Source of the DNA: CAYUHJ01 sp964444365
Lineage (GTDB): Bacteria > Planctomycetota > Planctomycetia > Gemmatales > Gemmataceae
Assembly: GCA_964444365.1 (NCBI GenBank)
Contig: CAYUHJ010000005.1
Coordinates: forward strand, 1-64,000
Reading direction: 5' to 3'
Length of the DNA stretch: 64,000 nucleotides
Positions 59,590 to 64,000 of this stretch are shown here, in pieces. The notes beneath the pieces are model-generated. The model saw only the letters and a program-made list of their open reading frames with translations, was not told the origin of the DNA and searched no databases. How positions within the stretch are numbered: the first letter of the stretch is position 1; the number at the start of each line of letters is the position of its first letter. Both the position numbers and the translations under genes were made by a program.

Positions 59590-62280
59590 ATGCCGCCGTC
59601 GTCACCCCTCGTCGTGTTCTCGCACCTCCGCTGGGACTTCGTGTTCCAGCGCCCCCAACACGTCATGACGCGGCTCGCCGCCCGCCGCCCGGTGGTGTTC
59701 ATCGAGGAGCCGGTTCCCGACCCGGACGGCGAGCCGCGGTGGGAAACCAGCCGGCCGGCACCCGGCGTGACGGTCTGTCGGCCGCGGGTGCCGGCCGCCG
59801 CGCCCGGGTTCGGCGGGTCTTACGACGTGCTCCCCGAGATGGTGTATGACCTCGTCGCCGAGCACGTCGACGGCCCCTACGACGTCTGGCTCTTCACCCC
59901 GCTCGCCCATCCGATCGCGGCGTGCCTCGAACCGCGGGTCGTGGTCTACGACCACATGGACGACCTGACCGCGTTCCGGTTCGCCGACCCGATGCTCCGC
60001 CAGACGGAGGAAGACTTGCTGGAGTGGGCGCACGTGGTCTTCACCGGCGGGCCGAGCCTGTACCGGGCGATGCGCGACCGGCACCCGAACGTCCACTGCT
60101 TCTCCAGCAGTGTGGACGCCGCCCACTTCGCGCGGGTGCCGGCGGACGAGCCGGCCGACCAGGCGTCGATCCCCCGCCCGCGGCTCGGCTACGTCGGCGT
60201 GGTGGACGAGCGGTTCGACACCGAATTGCTCGCAGACGTCGCGGACGCCCGGCCCGGATACCACTTCGCGATCGTCGGCCCGGTCGCCAAGATCGACCCG
60301 GCCACCCTGCCCCAACGCGCGAACATCCACTACCTGGGCGGCAAGCCGTACCAGGACTTGCCCGCCTACATCGCCGGGTGGGACGTGGCGCTCATGCCGT
60401 TCGCGCGGAACGAGGCGACCCGGAAGATCAGCCCGACCAAGGTGCTCGAGTACATCGCCGCGGGCAAGCCGGTCGTGAGCACGCCAATTACCGACATCGT
60501 GGAACCCTACGGGGACATGGTCTGGGTGGCAGAAAACCCTGCGGAGTTCGCACAGGCGTGCGACGAAGCCGTGAGCGAATCCGAGTCGGCGGTCGCGCGG
60601 CGGAAGGCGCAGTACGGTGCCGTTCTCGGCCGCACCTCCTGGGACCGGGTCGCCGAGCGGATGCACGACCTGATCGAAGCAGCGGCCCGGGACGTCAGCC
60701 CGCCGACGCGGCCCGAGTACCCCGCAGTGGTCATCGGGGCCGGACCGACCGGCCTGAGCGCCGCCTACCACCTCGGCGAAGGAAGCCTACTGGTCGAGGC
60801 GAACGACCGGGTCGGGGGGTGGTGCCGGTCGATCGTCGACGGCGGCTTCACCTTCGACTACGCAGGCCACATCATGTTCTCCAACGACCCGTACGTTCAC
60901 GAGATGTACGAGTTGCTGCTCGGCGACAACGTCCACTGGCAGGACCGGGAAGCGTGGGTGTACAGCCACGGGGTTCACACCCGGTACCCCTTCCAGGGGT
61001 CGCTGTACGGCCTCCCGGCCGAGGTCGTGACCGAGTGTTTGGTCGGGGCGATCGAGGCGCGATTCGGGCCGCTGAAGGGGTCTGCCCAACCGGCACCGAC
61101 CGGCCACACACCCACCAGGCCCCACTCGAACGGCACGGCAAACGGTCAGGCCCGTAACCCCACCGGGCACGCTCTCGCACCTCTGAACGGACACTCCGCG
61201 CGACACTGTGGCCTGCCGACCGCCGACCCGAAGGACGAGGCCGTCTCGGATTGCTGCGGCGACGGCGTCGCCGAGACCACGCTCCCGGCGGCCCGGCTGA
61301 ACGGCCACGCCCCCCCCGAGCAGCCGACGGGTCAGGAGTCCTTCGCGACGTTCATCGACCGGGTGTGGGGACGGGGGATCGCGAAGCACTTCGCGGTCCC
61401 GTACAACCGGAAGATTTGGGCCGTCCCGCTGGAGGAGATGGAAACCAGCTGGCTCGGGGGCCGCGTCCCCATGCCGGACCTGGAAGACATGATCGCCGGG
61501 GCGCTGTCCCCCAAGCCCAAGCCGATGGGTCCCAACGCCCGGTTCGGGTACCCCCTCCGGGGCGGGTTCCAGGCGCTGATGGACGGGTTCCTTCCCCACC
61601 TGCAGGGGGAAGTGCGCCTGAACACCCGCGTGCGGGCCATCTCGCCGTCGCGAAAAGTCATTACGTTCGCCGACGGCACCGAGGCGGGGTATGAGCGGCT
61701 GGTCTCGACGATGCCGCTGCCGGCCTTGATCCGGGCGATGGGTGACGAGGTGCCCGCGGCCGTGCGGCAGGCGGCGGCGGGACTGCGGCACACGTCGGTG
61801 CGGTGCGTCAACCTCGGCGTCGGCCGCGAGAACCTGACCGAGAAGCACTGGATCTATTACCCCGGCGACACCGTGTTCCACCGCATCTTCGTGCAGGGGA
61901 ACGCGAGCCCCCACTGCAACCCGCCCGGCGGGTTCGGGCTGACGTGCGAGATCACCTACGGCCCGCTGAAGCCCCTGCCGTGCGACGGCCCCGAGTTGAT
62001 CCGCCGGTGCGTGGAGGATTGCGTCCGGGTGGGGATGCTCCGGCCGGACGATCCGATCCTGGTCGCGAACCAGGTCGACATGCCCTACGCCTACGTGGTG
62101 TACGACCACGCCCGGACCCGGAACGTCGCCGTCATCCGCGACTGGCTCCAGGCCCACGACATCCACCCCGCCGGGCGGTACGCCGAGTGGGAGTACTACA
62201 ACTCGGACCACGCCTTCCTGGCCGGTAAAAAGGCGGCCGAGGCGGTGCGGCTCGACGCGCGGGCGACGCTGACCGTTTGA
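59590..62280 (+). CDS. Glycosyltransferase/UDP-galactopyranose-mutase-like fusion protein
   Basis: An 896-residue two-enzyme fusion. Residues 1-370 are a GT-B glycosyltransferase: LVVFSHLRWDFVFQRPQHVM, VVVYDHMDDLTAFRFA and ARNEATRKISPTKVLEYIAA, then GKPVVSTPITDIVEPYG. From about 378 a FAD domain begins: AVVIGAGPTGLSAAYHLGEG, VGGWCRSIVDGGFTFDYAGH, and later VPYNRKIWAVPLEEM, as in UDP-galactopyranose mutase and related amine oxidases. About residues 497-580 are a Pro/Asn/Gly/His-rich stretch inside the FAD domain. I start at the ATG at 59590; a GTG at 59509 is possible. A joint role in making a galactofuranose-type glycan is inference. Confidence 0.82.
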   Translation: MPPSSPLVVFSHLRWDFVFQRPQHVMTRLAARRPVVFIEEPVPDPDGEPRWETSRPAPGVTVCRPRVPAAAPGFGGSYDVLPEMVYDLVAEHVDGPYDVWLFTPLAHPIAACLEPRVVVYDHMDDLTAFRFADPMLRQTEEDLLEWAHVVFTGGPSLYRAMRDRHPNVHCFSSSVDAAHFARVPADEPADQASIPRPRLGYVGVVDERFDTELLADVADARPGYHFAIVGPVAKIDPATLPQRANIHYLGGKPYQDLPAYIAGWDVALMPFARNEATRKISPTKVLEYIAAGKPVVSTPITDIVEPYGDMVWVAENPAEFAQACDEAVSESESAVARRKAQYGAVLGRTSWDRVAERMHDLIEAAARDVSPPTRPEYPAVVIGAGPTGLSAAYHLGEGSLLVEANDRVGGWCRSIVDGGFTFDYAGHIMFSNDPYVHEMYELLLGDNVHWQDREAWVYSHGVHTRYPFQGSLYGLPAEVVTECLVGAIEARFGPLKGSAQPAPTGHTPTRPHSNGTANGQARNPTGHALAPLNGHSARHCGLPTADPKDEAVSDCCGDGVAETTLPAARLNGHAPPEQPTGQESFATFIDRVWGRGIAKHFAVPYNRKIWAVPLEEMETSWLGGRVPMPDLEDMIAGALSPKPKPMGPNARFGYPLRGGFQALMDGFLPHLQGEVRLNTRVRAISPSRKVITFADGTEAGYERLVSTMPLPALIRAMGDEVPAAVRQAAAGLRHTSVRCVNLGVGRENLTEKHWIYYPGDTVFHRIFVQGNASPHCNPPGGFGLTCEITYGPLKPLPCDGPELIRRCVEDCVRVGMLRPDDPILVANQVDMPYAYVVYDHARTRNVAVIRDWLQAHDIHPAGRYAEWEYYNSDHAFLAGKKAAEAVRLDARATLTV

Positions 62281-62305
62281 CCCAGTTCCCTCCGGGAGTT
62301 TCGCC

Positions 62306-62698
62306 ATGAAGCCGACGACAACGGGGCCGTGCGAACGGCTGTTGGCCGCCACCCCACCGCCCCTCCGGGACACGGTCCGGCTCCTGCTCGGCGACCCCCT
62401 GGCCGGGGGGCGGGGGCTGCGGGCCTGGGCGGCCCGGATCGAAATCGACCCCCGCCCGCTACCGGACTCCTTGCCGGCCGTGCTGGTCGAGGTCTACCTC
62501 CGGGACGCAGACGCCGAACCGCTGCACGACTGCGGCGGGTGCGGCCTGCCGGTCCCGGTCCGGGTCGGGCACCGGACCGGGCACGAGCCGACCTGCGAGC
62601 GCGTCTACTTCGCCCGGTGCCCGCACTGCGGAGGCGACACGGGGCCGTTCGCGTACTGGTCCCGGCCCCGGCCGGTCATCGCGGCCCTGGACAACTGA
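62306..62698 (+). CDS. Hypothetical protein with two CxxC pairs
   Basis: A 130-residue protein. The C-terminal half contains DCGGCGLPVPVRVGH and, after ERVYFARCPHCGGDTG, a second CxxC, so a zinc ribbon is likely. The N-terminal half (LLAATPPPLRDTVRLLLGDP) is helical. It lies between the GT-UGM fusion and the GH1 gene on the same strand with short spacers, so it is cotranscribed with them. I do not recognise the family; a small nucleic-acid or protein adaptor is a neutral guess. Confidence 0.6.
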   Translation: MKPTTTGPCERLLAATPPPLRDTVRLLLGDPLAGGRGLRAWAARIEIDPRPLPDSLPAVLVEVYLRDADAEPLHDCGGCGLPVPVRVGHRTGHEPTCERVYFARCPHCGGDTGPFAYWSRPRPVIAALDN

Positions 62699-62714
62699 CC
62701 TGTCGGGAGGGAAC

Positions 62715-64000
62715 ATGCGACCGAACCAATCGGGCGGGCCGGAACTTTGGGCGGGGGTGGAAGGGACGGTCAACCGGGTCGGCGACCGGTACTTCGACCA
62801 GTGCGCCTGGTCCGGTCACGACGACCGGTCGAGCGACATCGAACGGCTCGTCGGGCTCGGGATCAAGGCCGTCCGCTACCCCGTGCTGTGGGAAAAGACG
62901 GCCCCGGAGCCCGCGGGTCCGGCGGACTGGTCCCGCCCCGACGCGCGGCTGGGCCGGCTCCGCGAACTGGGCGTCCGCCCGATCGTCGGGCTGGTCCACC
63001 ACGGCAGCGGGCCGCCGCACACCTCCCTCCTCGACCCCGCCTTTGCGGAGGGCCTGGCCGGGTACGCCGGCCGCGTGGCCGAACGCTACCCCTGGGTCGA
63101 CGCCTACACGCCGGTGAACGAGCCCCTCACCACGGCCCGGTTCTCCGCCCTGTACGGCCACTGGTACCCCCACCGCCGGGACGACCGTGCCTTCGTGACC
63201 GCACTGCTGACCCAGTGCCGGGCGGTCGTGCTGGGGATGGCCGCGGTCCGCCGCGTTAACCCGGCGGCGGCCCTGGTCCAGACCGAAGACCTCGGGGAAA
63301 CCTACGCCCCGCCCGCGCTCGCCTACCAGGCCGACTTCGACAACCACCGCCGGTGGCTCACCTGGGACCTGTTGTGCGGCCGGGTCGACCGCCGCCACCC
63401 GCTCTGGGACTACCTCACCGGTCACGGTGCGTCCGCGCGGGAGTTGGACTTCTTCCGCGCCAACCCGTGCCCCCCGGACGTGATCGGGGTGAACCACTAC
63501 GTCACGAGCGAGCGGTACCTCGACGACCAGGTTGACCGCTACCCGGCGACCCTCGTCGGAGGGAACGGCCGGGACGCCTACGTCGACGTGGAGGCCGTCC
63601 GGTCGCAGTTCGACTCCGCGACCGGGATCGCGGGGCTGCTCCGCCAGACGTGGGAGCGGTACCGCCGCCCGGTTGCGGTGTCCGAAGCCCACCTGGGGGG
63701 GCACCGCGAGGATCAGGTCCGCTGGCTGCGGCACGTCTGGGAGGGGGCGGTCGCCGCCCGGTCCGCCGGCGCGGACGTCCGGGCCGTCACGGTGTGGGCC
63801 GCGTTCGGCTCGTTCGACTGGGACTCGCTGGTGACGAACCCCCGCGGCCACTACGAGCCGGGGCCGTTCGACGTGCGGTACGACCCGCCGCGGCCGACCG
63901 CCCTGGCCGGGGTGACGCGCGACCTGTCGGCGGGGCGGGTGCCGGCTCACCCGCTCTGGGAGGGGGCCGGCTGGTGGGCGCGGGCGGACCGGTTTCTGTT
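62715..64000 (+). CDS. Family 1 glycosidase domain protein, truncated by window end
   Basis: Open from the ATG at 62715 (GGGAGGGAAC upstream) to the window end, at least 428 residues. The TIM-barrel pattern is of GH1: LWAGVEGTVNRVGDRYFDQC, then VGLGIKAVRYPVLWEKT, the acid/base site VDAYTPVNEPLTTARF (Glu136) and a nucleophile candidate in VAVSEAHLGGHRE, which replaces the usual TENG. It ends in AHPLWEGAGWWARADRFL. In other bacteria I recall such GH1-like domains fused to a dTDP-4-dehydrorhamnose-reductase domain after a similar GWW-RPDR segment, so a second domain may follow outside the window. Confidence 0.8.
   Translation, partial: MRPNQSGGPELWAGVEGTVNRVGDRYFDQCAWSGHDDRSSDIERLVGLGIKAVRYPVLWEKTAPEPAGPADWSRPDARLGRLRELGVRPIVGLVHHGSGPPHTSLLDPAFAEGLAGYAGRVAERYPWVDAYTPVNEPLTTARFSALYGHWYPHRRDDRAFVTALLTQCRAVVLGMAAVRRVNPAAALVQTEDLGETYAPPALAYQADFDNHRRWLTWDLLCGRVDRRHPLWDYLTGHGASARELDFFRANPCPPDVIGVNHYVTSERYLDDQVDRYPATLVGGNGRDAYVDVEAVRSQFDSATGIAGLLRQTWERYRRPVAVSEAHLGGHREDQVRWLRHVWEGAVAARSAGADVRAVTVWAAFGSFDWDSLVTNPRGHYEPGPFDVRYDPPRPTALAGVTRDLSAGRVPAHPLWEGAGWWARADRFL

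Overview
The window is about two-thirds GC with dense coding on both strands. Its gene content points to a planctomycete of the Gemmataceae type (Gemmata and relatives). The markers are DUF1559 pseudopilin-like proteins, a serine/threonine kinase with a membrane anchor and a leucine-rich-repeat tail, an ECF sigma factor carrying its own membrane anchor, paralogues starting MTEEEWL, Uma2-type nucleases, and a probable C30-carotenoid gene set. It is a chromosomal draft contig with two 10-N assembly gaps (3314-3323 and 29282-29291), each of which breaks a gene. I see no rRNA, tRNA, CRISPR array, phage or insertion sequence.

Layout. 1-16,500 holds mostly housekeeping and conserved hypothetical genes: a YaiI/DUF188 protein, a class I methyltransferase, a HEAT-repeat membrane protein, a lipoprotein, a redoxin-like protein without cysteines, a Uma2 nuclease, a BadF-type kinase, an alpha/beta hydrolase without its serine, cysC, an orphan type VI accessory gene (tagJ/impE), an anchored ECF sigma factor, Nif3 and an acyltransferase. 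16,500-24,200 holds a TolC-like protein, a PhnD-like binding protein, and a type IIA topoisomerase pair (parC/gyrA-like and parE/gyrB-like) with two small accessory genes wedged between the subunits. 24,100-31,300 is a minus-strand cluster with a CrtQ-like glycosyltransferase, a PlsC-type acyltransferase and two CrtI/CrtN-family desaturases, as expected for glycosylated and acylated carotenoids. 31,500-36,400 has two DUF1559 proteins, a small lipoprotein and the kinase.

36,500-39,500 has a secreted esterase-like protein, a DEDD exonuclease and dtd. 39,545-44,564 is a complete branched-chain amino-acid (Liv-type) ABC operon whose first ATPase subunit carries an unusual insertion with two predicted membrane segments. 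It is followed by a membrane-protein gene broken by a 10-bp tandem duplication. 46,500-50,800 is accessory-looking: an ECF sigma/anti-sigma pair, two MTEEEWL paralogues with near-identical 3' halves, a Uma2 nuclease, a toxin-antitoxin pair and a putative metallopeptidase. 50,800-55,000 holds polysaccharide- and sugar-related genes. 55,200-64,000 is a plus-strand run of small hydrophilic and membrane proteins, a ribosome-hibernation-like factor and sugar enzymes, including a glycosyltransferase/UDP-galactopyranose-mutase fusion and a family 1 glycosidase cut by the window end.

Intergenic spaces are rich in paired palindromes. Several share the same ends, and two show compensatory changes inside their stems, which suggests a structured, dispersed REP-like family. 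The observations I rate highest are the LivG with a membrane insertion, the metalloprotease-like gene between the two topoisomerase genes, the GT-UGM fusion with a low-complexity insert, the conversion-like 3' halves of the MTEEEWL paralogues and the covarying palindromes. All product names rest on reading motifs by eye; no search was run.
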